64,000 bases of DNA, from contig NZ_JAERTY010000010.1 in assembly GCF_016746095.1 (NCBI RefSeq), positions 186,001-250,000 of the forward strand. The letters run 5' to 3'. A model generated the notes under the pieces. It had not been told where the DNA came from and made no database searches. It was given only the letters and a program-made list of their open reading frames with translations. The DNA is from Sphingobacterium faecale (GTDB lineage: Bacteria; Bacteroidota; Bacteroidia; Sphingobacteriales; Sphingobacteriaceae). How positions within the stretch are numbered: position 1 is the stretch's first letter; each line of letters begins with the position of its first letter. Of this stretch, positions 42,948 through 53,098 are shown one piece after another. The position numbers were made by a program, and so were the translations under genes.

Positions 42948-45407
42948 ATGATTAGGCAATTTTTTGCTACTTGGTTATTGACGCTATGTATTACAGTAAG
43001 CGCTCTAGCACAACAAAAACTGACCATCCGCATAACGGATCAACAGATGCTCCCTATCCATGGGGCTACCATCACAATCGATGGAAAATCAAAGCAGACC
43101 AATGAAAAGGGGCTATCGGATTTCTTAATTGGACACGAAGCAAGTAGAACGATGAAAGTGCAGCACCTGGGCTATAGAACGCTCACGGCAGCCATTGAAA
43201 AAGAAAAAACGCACATTGAAGTAAGCCTACAACCTTTACACCTGCAGACGGGAGAAGCGTTCGTCTACGCGACACGTGCGAAAGAAAATTCGGCCACTAC
43301 CTTCAAAAATATTAATAAGGAAGAAATCAGAAAATCAAATTTAGGACAGGACATCCCCTACCTTATCAACCAGACACCAAGCGTAGTAGTCGGATCTGAT
43401 GCTGGTGCAGGTATCGGATACACCAATATTACAATACGTGGATCAGACAATGAACGTATCAACGTAACCTTAAATGGCATCCCGCTTAACGATGCGGAGA
43501 GCATGGGATCGTTTTTTGTCAATCTCCCTGACTTTGCATCAAGTATGGAAAGCATTCAGATACAGCGTGGAATCGGCACGTCTACCAATGGAGCCGGTGC
43601 CTTCGGAGCTTCCTTAAACATACAGACAGACGCCTTGGAAAACAATCCTTATGCTGAATTCAATAATTCCTTTGGTTCATACAACTCCTGGAAAAACACA
43701 CTAAAGGTAGGTTCTGGGTTGATCAACGACAAGTATGCTTTCAATGCCCGTCTATCACGTATTTCCTCTGATGGTTATATGGAGAGAGCGACTTCTGATA
43801 TGAAATCATTTTATGTCGATGGAGGCCTATATACAGAGAAGCACACACTTAAAGCCACTTTATTTTCTGGAAAACAAAAGACCTATCAGGCTTGGACAGG
43901 TGTACCGGAGCCGCTGATTAAAGGAGATCGTTCCTTACTTACTGATTACGCAGGCACAGGATTAGGGATATATGACGGACCGGAGCTAGATCGGATATTG
44001 CAGGCAGACCGCCGCTACAATGTGTACACTTATGATAATCAGACGGACAACTATACACAAACACATGCCCACCTGCAGTATACCAACCGAATCAATGACA
44101 AGTTAGACCTGAATACAGCGCTACACTACACACGTGGCGCAGGATACTACGAAGAATATCGATTGGGTGACAAACTCGCTAAATATAACATGGAGGACGT
44201 CACACTAGGCGGAGAAAAAATCAAGAAATCGGATCTTATCCGTAGAAGATGGCTAGACAACCATTTCTATGGTCTAACCTATGCCCTGAATTATAAACCA
44301 ACGAGTGCAGTTAACATGACGTTGGGCGGCGCCTACAACCAATACAAAGGAGATCATTATGGACAGGTTATTTGGGCAAGATATGCATCAAACAGTGAAC
44401 TCGGAGACAAGTATTACCTAAACGATGCACAGAAAAATGACTTTAATATATTTGCGAAAGCGGACTATAGAATCGACAAGTGGCTATTGAACCTAGATGT
44501 GCAATATCGGAACATCTATTATCAGGTACAGGGAAATGATGATAAGGTCAAAGACATGGATTTTGACAACAACCTGAATTTCGTTAATCCGAAAGCAGGC
44601 ATTACTTATTTCCTCAGCTCTCATGCAAACCTATATGCCTCTTATGCCTATGCAAACAAAGAACCAGTCCGTAAGGATTACGTGGAGAACCCACGCAATG
44701 AGTTTCCAAAAGCCGAGAAAATGCAGGATATAGAAGCAGGATACCGCTTCACTAATAATACCTTTAATTTAGGGGCAAATGTATACGCTATGCTTTACAA
44801 AGATCAGTTAATACCTACCGGATCTATCAACGACACGGGCGGTGCATTGCGTATGAATATTCCTAAGAGCCATCGTATAGGCCTCGAATTGGATGGAACC
44901 TGGAAGATTAGCAAACAGTTCTCATGGGCTGCGACTTTGGCTTTGAGTGACAACAAAATCAAAAACTTCATAGAGTACGTTCCTGTATACGACGATGACT
45001 GGGTCAAAATCAGAGAAGAAGTTATCGAACATGGTAACACGAATATTCTTAAATCTGCTTCTACGATTTTATCCAACAACGTCACCTATTCGCCTGTAGA
45101 AGCACTTTCTTTCAGTCTATTGAGCAAATATGTGTCTCGTTTGTATCTGGATAATACTTCAAACAAAAACCGATCCATAGACCCATCTTTTGTAAATAAC
45201 CTGGTAGCGCAATATAGTTTTCAAGCCCTAGGGTTACAACGTGTCGACCTGAGTTTAGCGGTAAATAATATACTAAACACAAAGTATGAATCGCATGGTT
45301 ATACCTGGAGGCAAATGTTCGAATCCAAAGGCTCCATAGAACACTATAACTTCTATTACCCGCAGGCGACTACAAACTTTATGTTGGGATTAAACATACG
45401 CTTTTAA
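42948..45407 (+). CDS. TPP-riboswitch-controlled TonB-dependent receptor, probably for thiamin compounds
   Basis: An 819-residue outer-membrane receptor: signal peptide (MIRQFFATWLLTLCITVSALAQ), carboxypeptidase-D-like domain (about 24-105), plug (LGQDIPYLINQTPSVVVGSD, ITIRGSDNERINVTLNGIPL, GIGTSTNGAGAFGASLNIQT) and barrel ending in FMLGLNIRF. It is a classical TonB receptor, not SusC-type, and has no SusD partner. Control by the TPP riboswitch indicates uptake of thiamin, its phosphates or a precursor. Riboswitch-controlled TonB receptors of this kind are known in Bacteroidota. No thiamin kinase or inner-membrane transporter gene follows. Confidence 0.9.
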   Translation: MIRQFFATWLLTLCITVSALAQQKLTIRITDQQMLPIHGATITIDGKSKQTNEKGLSDFLIGHEASRTMKVQHLGYRTLTAAIEKEKTHIEVSLQPLHLQTGEAFVYATRAKENSATTFKNINKEEIRKSNLGQDIPYLINQTPSVVVGSDAGAGIGYTNITIRGSDNERINVTLNGIPLNDAESMGSFFVNLPDFASSMESIQIQRGIGTSTNGAGAFGASLNIQTDALENNPYAEFNNSFGSYNSWKNTLKVGSGLINDKYAFNARLSRISSDGYMERATSDMKSFYVDGGLYTEKHTLKATLFSGKQKTYQAWTGVPEPLIKGDRSLLTDYAGTGLGIYDGPELDRILQADRRYNVYTYDNQTDNYTQTHAHLQYTNRINDKLDLNTALHYTRGAGYYEEYRLGDKLAKYNMEDVTLGGEKIKKSDLIRRRWLDNHFYGLTYALNYKPTSAVNMTLGGAYNQYKGDHYGQVIWARYASNSELGDKYYLNDAQKNDFNIFAKADYRIDKWLLNLDVQYRNIYYQVQGNDDKVKDMDFDNNLNFVNPKAGITYFLSSHANLYASYAYANKEPVRKDYVENPRNEFPKAEKMQDIEAGYRFTNNTFNLGANVYAMLYKDQLIPTGSINDTGGALRMNIPKSHRIGLELDGTWKISKQFSWAATLALSDNKIKNFIEYVPVYDDDWVKIREEVIEHGNTNILKSASTILSNNVTYSPVEALSFSLLSKYVSRLYLDNTSNKNRSIDPSFVNNLVAQYSFQALGLQRVDLSLAVNNILNTKYESHGYTWRQMFESKGSIEHYNFYYPQATTNFMLGLNIRF

Positions 45408-45437
45408 GATATTAAAGCGATAAACAAAAATTTGGTC

Positions 45438-45472
45438 AGTGAAGCTGTCGGTTTAAAATCGACAGCTTCACT
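45438..45472 (+). terminator. Terminator of the thiamin-receptor transcript
   Basis: AGTGAAGCTGTCG (45438-45450) pairs perfectly with CGACAGCTTCACT (45460-45472), 30 bp after the stop. Confidence 0.8.
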
Positions 45473-45516
45473 TGCTTTATACAAATCCAATCGACGCCCT
45501 TCCGCTAAAGTTTTTA

Positions 45517-45550
45517 TTTATAGGAACTATACTCGGGTTTTGTATATTTG
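45517..45550 (+). promoter_or_regulatory. Promoter of the second ECF sigma gene
   Basis: TATATTTG (45543-45550) is an exact TAnnTTTG. A TTTA (45517-45520) lies 22 bp upstream in place of TTTG. The ATG at 45587 follows after about 33 transcribed bases. Confidence 0.5.
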
Positions 45551-45586
45551 CCCTAACCTAAGTAGCACACTGCTACGCGTAAAGTC

Positions 45587-46174
45587 ATGGACAATCAAAG
45601 ACAGGCCGATTTGTTAAGAGATCTTCAGGCAGACAGCTATGCGGCTTTCTATGCTATCTATGATGATATAGGTCCCATAATAGCCTCTAAGCTATTGCAG
45701 ATTGTTAAAGATCCCTCCATCGTAGAAGACCTTCATCAAGAGACTTTTTTAAAACTTTGGGCCCTAAGGCGCCAAATCCCCAAAGACACTAATCTTAGAG
45801 CATATACCTTCACTATTGCAAAAAACCTATCTATCGACTTCTTCAGAAAAGTAGCGAAAGATAGAAAGCTACAAAATGAAATCTTCCAACACCTTACCGT
45901 GACCTACGAACATGTAGACGCCTTAATCCAAGCGCAAGAGAACAATGAAATCTTGCAGCAGATATTAAATCTACTCCCCCCCCAACGCAAACAGGTTTTT
46001 TTGCAGATCAAAATGGAAGGCAAATCTTATCAGGAAGTAGCGGACTATTACGGAGTCTCCTTAAGCACCGTAAAAGATCATATGGCAAAAGCTATGAAAC
46101 TCGTAAAAACACAACTCAGTTCTAATCACCTGCTTATCACTGCACTTATCAGCATAAAAATATTATTCCGATAA
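45587..46174 (+). CDS. ECF-type RNA polymerase sigma factor
   Basis: A 195-residue sigma-70-family protein. Region 2 is at about 15-85 (FYAIYDDIGPIIASKLLQIV, VEDLHQETFLKLWALR, AYTFTIAKNLSIDFFRK). Region 4 is at about 120-175 (LPPQRKQVFLQIKMEGKSYQEVADYYGVSLSTVKDHMAKAM). It heads a plus-strand locus with FecR, an STN-type SusC and SusD directly downstream, so it should activate that uptake operon in response to its ligand. It belongs to the same regulatory design as the sigma at 16629 but is clearly divergent from it in sequence. Confidence 0.93.
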   Translation: MDNQRQADLLRDLQADSYAAFYAIYDDIGPIIASKLLQIVKDPSIVEDLHQETFLKLWALRRQIPKDTNLRAYTFTIAKNLSIDFFRKVAKDRKLQNEIFQHLTVTYEHVDALIQAQENNEILQQILNLLPPQRKQVFLQIKMEGKSYQEVADYYGVSLSTVKDHMAKAMKLVKTQLSSNHLLITALISIKILFR

Positions 46175-46242
46175 TTTTTTTTTATTAGAGCCGAGAGATT
46201 CTCTCTCTCCTCCGTCTTATAATCATTAAATCTAATTTCACA

Positions 46243-47409
46243 TTGGAACGTTTCGACTATATACTAAAGAAATACTTGAATGGATCCTGTAATGAACAGG
46301 AGTTCTATGAACTTTGGCAGATCCTATCCGAAAATCCTGACCTTATAAACCATGGGATTGAGCCGGCAATACAAGCGCATATAGAAAAGGATCTTTCGGA
46401 GATGCCAAATAAAAATACTGTTATTGAAGGTATCGTAAGGTTAAATAGGGAGCGTATCGAAAAATCACTTACAAAAGCTTGCAAAAAGCAAAATACACGT
46501 CGCTTATATAGTCTCAAAATAGTCAGCGCAGTAGCAGCTGCATGCGTTATATTCTTCTTGATGTACTATATGTTTATCCCGCAAACACAGTATGATCAAA
46601 TGCTTGGGACAAACCCTCCTATTACATATAATCCAGCCACCCAACAGGCCACACTAACACTAAATGATGGCCGATATATTCACTTGGACAGCGATACAAT
46701 ACCTCAGATTTCCCTAAAAGAAGATAAGCTTCTGGTAAACGGAGAAGAAGCCTTACAGGGCAACCTTACAAACAAAGAAGTCGCTATAAGTACACCGCGG
46801 GGCGCATATTTCATAGTCAATTTACCTGACGGAAGTAAAGTTCATTTACATGCTTCCAGTAAAATATCTTTTTCATCCTCCTTTCAATCTAATAGAGCTG
46901 TACAGTTGTCTGGTGAAGCCTACTTTGATGTGGTCCACGACCCTAGTAGAAAATTCACCGTTAAAACAGAGAAACAATCTGTAGAAGTACTGGGGACCCG
47001 GTTCAACATTGGAGCTTATCAGAATGAACCCACACAAACGACCTTGGTCGAAGGCTCCGTTAAGATATCAGGCGCCAATAATAAAACGATTATACTGAAA
47101 CCCGGTCAACAAGCCATCAACGATGACGAAATATTAACAATGAAAAATGTAGATAGCGAAGACTATATATCCTGGACAAAAGGAGAGTTACGATTTGTCA
47201 AGGAACCGTTGAACATTCTCCTCGGTAAAATATCAAGGTGGTACGACATTGATGTACAAATGGACGAGAATCTAGTTAAATCAATTACTTTTTCGGGTCA
47301 ACTCTTCCAGGATACTCCACTGAAGGATTTCCTATCCAGTATACAGGAATCCTCACATGTAAGCTTCGAGTTAAATAATAAGAAACTGATAGTAAAATCA
47401 AAACCATAA
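46243..47409 (+). CDS. FecR-family anti-sigma factor (TTG start)
   Basis: A 388-residue inner-membrane regulator. Residues 1-85 form the sigma-binding part (ERFDYILKKYLNGSCNEQEFYELW). One membrane segment lies at about 91-110 (KIVSAVAAACVIFFLMYYMF). The FecR domain (about 180-275) includes STPRGAYFIVNLPDG, GEAYFDVVHDPSRKFTV and VEVLGTRFNIGAY. DUF4974 ends in VSFELNNKKLIVKSKP. The frame opens with TTG at 46243; no ATG or GTG lies upstream in frame before a stop that I could find, and the next ATG would remove part of the sigma-binding region. It presumably gates the sigma factor encoded 69 bp upstream. Confidence 0.9.
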   Translation: MERFDYILKKYLNGSCNEQEFYELWQILSENPDLINHGIEPAIQAHIEKDLSEMPNKNTVIEGIVRLNRERIEKSLTKACKKQNTRRLYSLKIVSAVAAACVIFFLMYYMFIPQTQYDQMLGTNPPITYNPATQQATLTLNDGRYIHLDSDTIPQISLKEDKLLVNGEEALQGNLTNKEVAISTPRGAYFIVNLPDGSKVHLHASSKISFSSSFQSNRAVQLSGEAYFDVVHDPSRKFTVKTEKQSVEVLGTRFNIGAYQNEPTQTTLVEGSVKISGANNKTIILKPGQQAINDDEILTMKNVDSEDYISWTKGELRFVKEPLNILLGKISRWYDIDVQMDENLVKSITFSGQLFQDTPLKDFLSSIQESSHVSFELNNKKLIVKSKP

Positions 47410-47521
47410 ATCCACTATATATGTAAAAAACAACTAACCAATAACACATTTTCTTTTACAATTAACCTGTAAAAGATCATTACGCTAACCAATTCCAAAT
47501 TAAACATGTAAGCATGTTGCA

Positions 47522-50500
47522 ATGAAAAAAGTAGAAATTAAAACCAAAAATCAGTTGTTCCTTCATAGGAGCCTTGTCGCTGTCCTATTGTTAATGCTGT
47601 TGGTCCTCCATGTCCATGCACAGAATATAACTTTAAACAAAAAGGAAGCAAAAATTACAGACGTCTTAAAAGAGATAAGGAAACAAACCGGCTACAATTT
47701 TGTATTGAACGATCAACTAATCAATAAAGCCAAGCCTGTAACTTTAAACGTCAATAATGTTTCGTTGAAACATCTCTTGGATGAGATATTTCAGGATCAA
47801 CCCTTTACCTACAGTCTACATAACCGTATTATCACCATTATTCCCAAGAGTACAGGCACTATAACACTCAAAACTCAGCAACAAGAACCCATACTCAAAG
47901 GCCTAGTCATGGACAAATCTGGCAGACCTGTATCAGGGGCTTCAGTACGATTGATAAAAGAAGGTACAAGCACTCGTACACAAAAAGATGGAAGCTTTCA
48001 AATTATACAGCAGATAACACATGACTCTATAACGGTCAGCTATTTAGGCTATAAAAAACAAACAATAGCACTCCAACCCAATTCGTCACCGATAAAGATA
48101 ATCCTTACAGAGTCGACAGAACAAGTACAAGATGTTGTTGTGACAGGAATTTATTCCAGAAACAAAGACAGTTTCACAGGTTCTGCTAGTAGATACAGTG
48201 GTAAAGAGTTAAAACAGGTAGGAAATTCGAATATCATACAAAGTTTAAAAACACTAGACCCCACCTTCAATATGGTCGAAAACAATTTGTTCGGATCTGA
48301 TCCAAACAGGTTACCTAATTTAGAAATAAGAGGAAAAAGCAGTATTGTCGGGCTGAAAGAGCAGTTCGGAACAGACCCCAACCAACCGCTCTTTATATTG
48401 GATGGCTTTGAAGTTCCGCTCCGTACCATCATGGATCTCAATATGAATAGGGTAGAGAGCATAAATATTTTAAAAGATGCGGCTTCCACAGCGATTTATG
48501 GTTCTAGAGCTGCAAACGGTGTAGTCGTTATCGAAACAAAAGCTCCTCTACCGGGTGAATTAAGATTAACGTATTCTTCGGATATAAATTTTGCGGCTTC
48601 GGATTTCTCTAGTTATAATTTAATGAATGCTACAGAAAAACTAGAATTTGAAAGGTTGGCCGGTCGATATAATTATATAGCAGCGGAAGTAAATCCGCAG
48701 GGACAACGATATTTAGACAGCTTGTACAATGAGCGAAACAAGGAAGTGGCTCGTGGTGTCAACACTTACTGGCTAAACGAGCCTGTCAGAAATGCTTTTA
48801 CTCATGGCCACAATCTTTATGCTGAAGGGGGAAGTGATATTTTCCGTTTTGGTCTTGGCCTAAGCCACAAAGATCTAAATGGCGTTATGAAAGGGTCAGG
48901 AAGGAACACCACGGAAGGAAATATTGATCTGACATACCGCAAAGGGAGATTAAACTTTTCCAATAAGACAGCTATTGAATACTACAAATCCACAGAATCC
49001 CCTTATGGCTCTTTCTCTTCCTTTTCACGGGCGAATCCATATTACAGGAAATCAAACGAAGATGGCAGCATAGATCGCTATCTAGAGGTGTCCCGCGACC
49101 ATCAAGGTTGGGATTATACCGTTACGAACCCGATGTGGAATGCCTTATTGGGCAACCTGGATAATCAGAACTTTACCGGCTTCCGAAACAACCTAAAAGC
49201 CGAATGGCAATACGACGAATCACTACAGTTACGTGCACGTGTAGGCTTAAATAAAGGAACGCTAGAAAATGAGATACTTATATCTCCGCAAGATAGCCGT
49301 TTTGACCTAACTCCCAATAATCTAAAAGGCCGATACGAAAATGGAAGAACAGATACCTGGTCATATGAAGGAGAACTTGTTGCCACATACGGCAAACTTT
49401 TCAACAATCGTCATCTGTTGAATGTCGTTGCCGGGTGGAATTTCAGAGAAGCCCATAAGACAAACAAATCTTTTGCAGCGGTAGGCTTTCCAGAGGGTGT
49501 ACCCGGATCGCCGGCATTTGCGAACACTTACCCACAGAATAGCAGACCAGCCTATATAGCGGGGCTTTCACGTGCTACTAGTTTCTTTTCAAACATGGGC
49601 TATGCATACCGCAACCGTTACTTAATGGACTTTAGCTACCGGGCAGATGGTTCATCTATTTTTGGTTCGAATCATCTCTTTACCCAGACATGGTCACTAG
49701 GACTCGCTTGGAATTTACATCATGAGAAATGGTTAGCCGATACAAAGATCTTTGATATCCTTAAATTAAGAGGATCTATCGGAAATCCAGGAAACCAAAA
49801 CTTCAATTCATATCAATCGTTTACAACATACACCTATAATACCAACGTAATCAATAATTTTGGAGTAGGAGCGATGATGGAAGCTTTAGGTAATCCAGAT
49901 CTAAAATGGCAGAAAACTTTAGATAAAAATATCGGTCTGGATGCCGTAACGCTCAACAATAAACTACGCGTGAATTTAGATGTTTACAACAAAAAAACAG
50001 ATCCTCTTTTGGCGATAATAAACACTCCTGCTTCCATGGGCTTTCCTATCCTCACCACAAATTTTGGTGCACAGATCAATCAAGGCATCAATGGAATGGT
50101 AAGCTATTCTCCTATCTATAGACCGGACGAGAGAATAAACTGGACAGTCAGCTTGAACGGAAGAAGCGAAAAAGCAAAATTCAGCAATCTTGAACAAGCA
50201 CTCAAGAGTATGAATGATGAAAATAAAGGCATAAACCTAACCCGGTACTACGATGGAGGCAGTCCGACTTCCATATGGGCAGTACCTTCATTAGGAATCG
50301 ATCCCAGCTCAGGTCGCGAGCTATTTGTTAAAAAGAATGGAGAACAAACATTTACACATAACTATGAGGACGAAATAATCGTAGGTAACACCATGCCTAA
50401 ATGGGAAGGAGTACTAGGTAACACATTCTATTACAAAGATTTTAATATAGCCGTATATATACGGTATAGGGTCGGCGGACAACAATTTAATCAAGCAATA

Positions 50501-50854
50501 TATGATAAAGTAGAGAACATTAGTATAGAAGGTTTGAAAAGCAATCAAGATAAACGTGCTTTTTATGACCGATGGAAGCAACCCGGCGATATTGCATCTT
50601 TTAGAGGTATAACTTTGACAGAAAACACCCCTATGTCTTCACGATTTGTGCAAGATGACAACAGTATTATGGGAGAATCCTTTTCTTTAGGATATACAGT
50701 GCACCAGGGTTGGATCCAAAAAGTCAATATTGACAACCTCAATATGAGGCTTTATTTTAATGACTTCTTCCGTCAGTCGAATATTAAGACAGAAAGAGGT
50801 ATTGACTATCCATTTGCCCGCTCGGTATCTTTTTCATTAAACCTAACATTCTAA
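47522..50854 (+). CDS. SusC-family TonB-dependent transporter with STN domain
   Basis: A 1110-residue importer. The signal segment is at about residues 15-34 (SLVAVLLLMLLVLHVHAQ). The STN domain is at about 35-112 (ITDVLKEIRKQTGYNFVLND), followed by a carboxypeptidase-D-like domain (about 128-205, LKGLVMDKSGRPVSGASV). The plug contains LEIRGKSSIVG, LFILDGFEVPL and DAASTAIYGSRAANGVVVIET, and the barrel ends in VSFSLNLTF. The STN domain and the FecR/sigma genes just upstream indicate ligand-induced expression. SusD follows after 13 bp. The substrate is unknown. Confidence 0.93.
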   Translation: MKKVEIKTKNQLFLHRSLVAVLLLMLLVLHVHAQNITLNKKEAKITDVLKEIRKQTGYNFVLNDQLINKAKPVTLNVNNVSLKHLLDEIFQDQPFTYSLHNRIITIIPKSTGTITLKTQQQEPILKGLVMDKSGRPVSGASVRLIKEGTSTRTQKDGSFQIIQQITHDSITVSYLGYKKQTIALQPNSSPIKIILTESTEQVQDVVVTGIYSRNKDSFTGSASRYSGKELKQVGNSNIIQSLKTLDPTFNMVENNLFGSDPNRLPNLEIRGKSSIVGLKEQFGTDPNQPLFILDGFEVPLRTIMDLNMNRVESINILKDAASTAIYGSRAANGVVVIETKAPLPGELRLTYSSDINFAASDFSSYNLMNATEKLEFERLAGRYNYIAAEVNPQGQRYLDSLYNERNKEVARGVNTYWLNEPVRNAFTHGHNLYAEGGSDIFRFGLGLSHKDLNGVMKGSGRNTTEGNIDLTYRKGRLNFSNKTAIEYYKSTESPYGSFSSFSRANPYYRKSNEDGSIDRYLEVSRDHQGWDYTVTNPMWNALLGNLDNQNFTGFRNNLKAEWQYDESLQLRARVGLNKGTLENEILISPQDSRFDLTPNNLKGRYENGRTDTWSYEGELVATYGKLFNNRHLLNVVAGWNFREAHKTNKSFAAVGFPEGVPGSPAFANTYPQNSRPAYIAGLSRATSFFSNMGYAYRNRYLMDFSYRADGSSIFGSNHLFTQTWSLGLAWNLHHEKWLADTKIFDILKLRGSIGNPGNQNFNSYQSFTTYTYNTNVINNFGVGAMMEALGNPDLKWQKTLDKNIGLDAVTLNNKLRVNLDVYNKKTDPLLAIINTPASMGFPILTTNFGAQINQGINGMVSYSPIYRPDERINWTVSLNGRSEKAKFSNLEQALKSMNDENKGINLTRYYDGGSPTSIWAVPSLGIDPSSGRELFVKKNGEQTFTHNYEDEIIVGNTMPKWEGVLGNTFYYKDFNIAVYIRYRVGGQQFNQAIYDKVENISIEGLKSNQDKRAFYDRWKQPGDIASFRGITLTENTPMSSRFVQDDNSIMGESFSLGYTVHQGWIQKVNIDNLNMRLYFNDFFRQSNIKTERGIDYPFARSVSFSLNLTF

Positions 50855-50867
50855 AACCGAATCCATT

Positions 50868-52310
50868 ATGAAGATACTTAAAAACATCATACTAATAAGC
50901 TTATTCTTAACTGTCTCTTCTTGTCAAAAGTGGCTTACCGTAGAACCGGAAGACCGCAGTACGGAAGATCAACTTTTCAGCTCAGTTAACGGGTTTTACA
51001 TAGCACTGAATGGCATTTATACAGACTTTACAAATCCATATTCGTATGGAGCAGCCTGGACCATGACAACATTGGAAATATTAGCCCAACGTTACAACGT
51101 CAATCAAGAACATACCTCTTACACGCTCGCTAATTATGGTTTTCAAGAAGAAACAGCAAAACGGACGATGGAAAGTATATGGAACAAAGCGTATTTTCAA
51201 ATTGCAAGTGCGAACAATATATTAGAGCAAATAGAAAAAAGGAGAGAAATATTCACAAGCCCTGTTGATTATGCACTAATCAAAGGCGAGGCACTAGCTC
51301 TGCGTGCAATGATCCATTTTGATCTTGTACGCCTCTTTGGACCTATGCCTGCGCAAGGGGGTGATAACGCTGCAATCCCGTACTATATAGAAAACAATCG
51401 TAAGACGGCTCCAATTCTGTCGCTTAATCAAGTGTTATCTAAGGCTATTACGGATTTAGAAAATGCTATAGAGTTATTGAAAGAGGACCCTATCATTTCT
51501 AAAGGGCCGCTGTATAGTGATAGTCAACTAGGTGGTGATTATCAACGTAGATATCGTACTTTGAGACTAAATTATTTTGCGACCCTAGGTTTACTAGCTC
51601 GCGTGCAACTATACGCAGGGAACAAGCCAAGTGCCTTCCAGCATGCTGCTACTGTCATCACACAAGCCTCAACATGGTTTCCTTTTATCAAGACCGAAAA
51701 TATCATGGGGTCCAGTAAAAATCCAGATCGGATATTCTCAACAGAAATACTTTTTTCTCTACAAGCTCCACAAAGACAACAGACATACCTTGCATACTTC
51801 GCACCTGATCTTGACGGCAAGAACATACTGGCTCCTCTATCGAGCCGTCTCGACCAATCTTTCGAAAATAATCAGAACGATTTCCGTTACACCCCTTTAT
51901 GGGCTTCTGGAGAGGCCAGTGGAAAAAACTATCGCGTATTCTCCAAGTATAATAACATAGAAGATTCAAGACTCAATTATAACAATAGAATACCATTAAT
52001 AAGGTTGAGTGAAATGTATTATATAGCGGCTGAATCAGCTGAAAATCCAAACGAAGGGCTTACCTTTCTAAATACAATCCGTAATGCAAGAGGATTAGTA
52101 TCATTAAGTGAACTCGCCCCAGAACAATGGAAGTCCGAGATAGAGAAAGAATATATTAAAGAATTCTATGGAGAAGGTCAATTGTTCTTCTTTTTTAAGC
52201 GAATAGGGAAAGCTACGATCCCTGACGGAAAAAGCGTGAACAATATTAATATGACCCCTAGCAAATACATTGTTCCTCTTCCTGAAAGTGAGACCAGACA
52301 TCGTAATTAA
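50868..52310 (+). CDS. SusD/RagB-family substrate-binding lipoprotein
   Basis: A 480-residue lipoprotein (lipobox TVSSCQK, Cys19) forming the lid for the SusC encoded 13 bp upstream. Typical words are CQKWLTVEPEDRSTEDQLFSS at the N-terminus, LIKGEALALRAMIHFDLVRLFGP in the TPR-like region, IPLIRLSEMYYIAAES, and KEYIKEFYGEGQLFFFFKR near the C-terminus. It is part of a run of closely spaced genes continuing to 56819. Confidence 0.92.
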   Translation: MKILKNIILISLFLTVSSCQKWLTVEPEDRSTEDQLFSSVNGFYIALNGIYTDFTNPYSYGAAWTMTTLEILAQRYNVNQEHTSYTLANYGFQEETAKRTMESIWNKAYFQIASANNILEQIEKRREIFTSPVDYALIKGEALALRAMIHFDLVRLFGPMPAQGGDNAAIPYYIENNRKTAPILSLNQVLSKAITDLENAIELLKEDPIISKGPLYSDSQLGGDYQRRYRTLRLNYFATLGLLARVQLYAGNKPSAFQHAATVITQASTWFPFIKTENIMGSSKNPDRIFSTEILFSLQAPQRQQTYLAYFAPDLDGKNILAPLSSRLDQSFENNQNDFRYTPLWASGEASGKNYRVFSKYNNIEDSRLNYNNRIPLIRLSEMYYIAAESAENPNEGLTFLNTIRNARGLVSLSELAPEQWKSEIEKEYIKEFYGEGQLFFFFKRIGKATIPDGKSVNNINMTPSKYIVPLPESETRHRN

Positions 52311-52320
52311 CCTTAATAAA

Positions 52321-53088
52321 ATGAAAAAAAATAAAATATATCTGATTATTATATTCGCACTTCCTATTTTCATTGGAAGCTGCCAAAAAGATATTCCTGT
52401 TTTTTCAGGTAGTCCCTCTGTCTATTTTGAAATATTCAGCCCTAGACTTGGTATTAAAGAACTAATTGATACAACACAGTTATCATTTGCTTTTGCAAGT
52501 GAAGATATAAGGGATAGTACCATACAATTAAAAACCAAAATCACAGGAATCCCCTCTCCTGAGGTGAGATACATTACCGCTCGATTTGACAAAGAAAAGA
52601 GCACTGCGGAGGAAGGCATTGACTTTGAATCTCTAAAAGAAAACTATACTATCGAGCCTGGTAAGATAGAAATTGACATTCCTATACACCTGAAGCGTTC
52701 AAAAACACTTCAAGAAAAGGAATTGACACTCGTAATCAAACTTGAAGAAAATAAGTTTTTTTCACTGGGAATGCTTAATACATTGAATAATGCAAAAGAA
52801 AAAGTAAGCTATACACAGCATTGTATAGTATTCAACGACATCATCAGTGAGCCTCCGACCTGGAATACAAAATTCTACTATTGGGGTCCATTTTCACGCA
52901 AAAAACTCAATCTAATGAATGAACTGACAGGCTTTAGTCTATCTCAATTAACGGGCTACATGAGTGTTGCACAAATGCGTTACGTAGGTGCCATAACAAA
53001 AGAATATCTAGATGATATGATCAGAAAAAAGACTCCTGTGAAAGATGAGGATGATTCACTTATGGTTATGGGTCGCTATATTATTTAA
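52321..53088 (+). CDS. DUF4843 lipoprotein
   Basis: A 255-residue lipoprotein. The ATG at 52321 is chosen over 52270 because it gives the signal peptide MKKNKIYLIIIFALPIFIGSC and lies 10 bp after the SusD stop. The body (SVYFEIF, STAEEGIDFESLKENYTIEPGK, ELTLVIKLEENKFF) matches the beta-sandwich pattern of DUF4843, a family found almost only downstream of SusC/SusD genes. Its function is not established; a surface accessory role in substrate capture is plausible. Confidence 0.82.
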   Translation: MKKNKIYLIIIFALPIFIGSCQKDIPVFSGSPSVYFEIFSPRLGIKELIDTTQLSFAFASEDIRDSTIQLKTKITGIPSPEVRYITARFDKEKSTAEEGIDFESLKENYTIEPGKIEIDIPIHLKRSKTLQEKELTLVIKLEENKFFSLGMLNTLNNAKEKVSYTQHCIVFNDIISEPPTWNTKFYYWGPFSRKKLNLMNELTGFSLSQLTGYMSVAQMRYVGAITKEYLDDMIRKKTPVKDEDDSLMVMGRYII

Positions 53089-53098
53089 TACAAAAGAG

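Noticed and set aside
45432..45617. 61-codon open frame before the second sigma gene
   Set aside because: It contains the terminator stem of the thiamin-receptor gene and the sigma promoter, so coding is unlikely.
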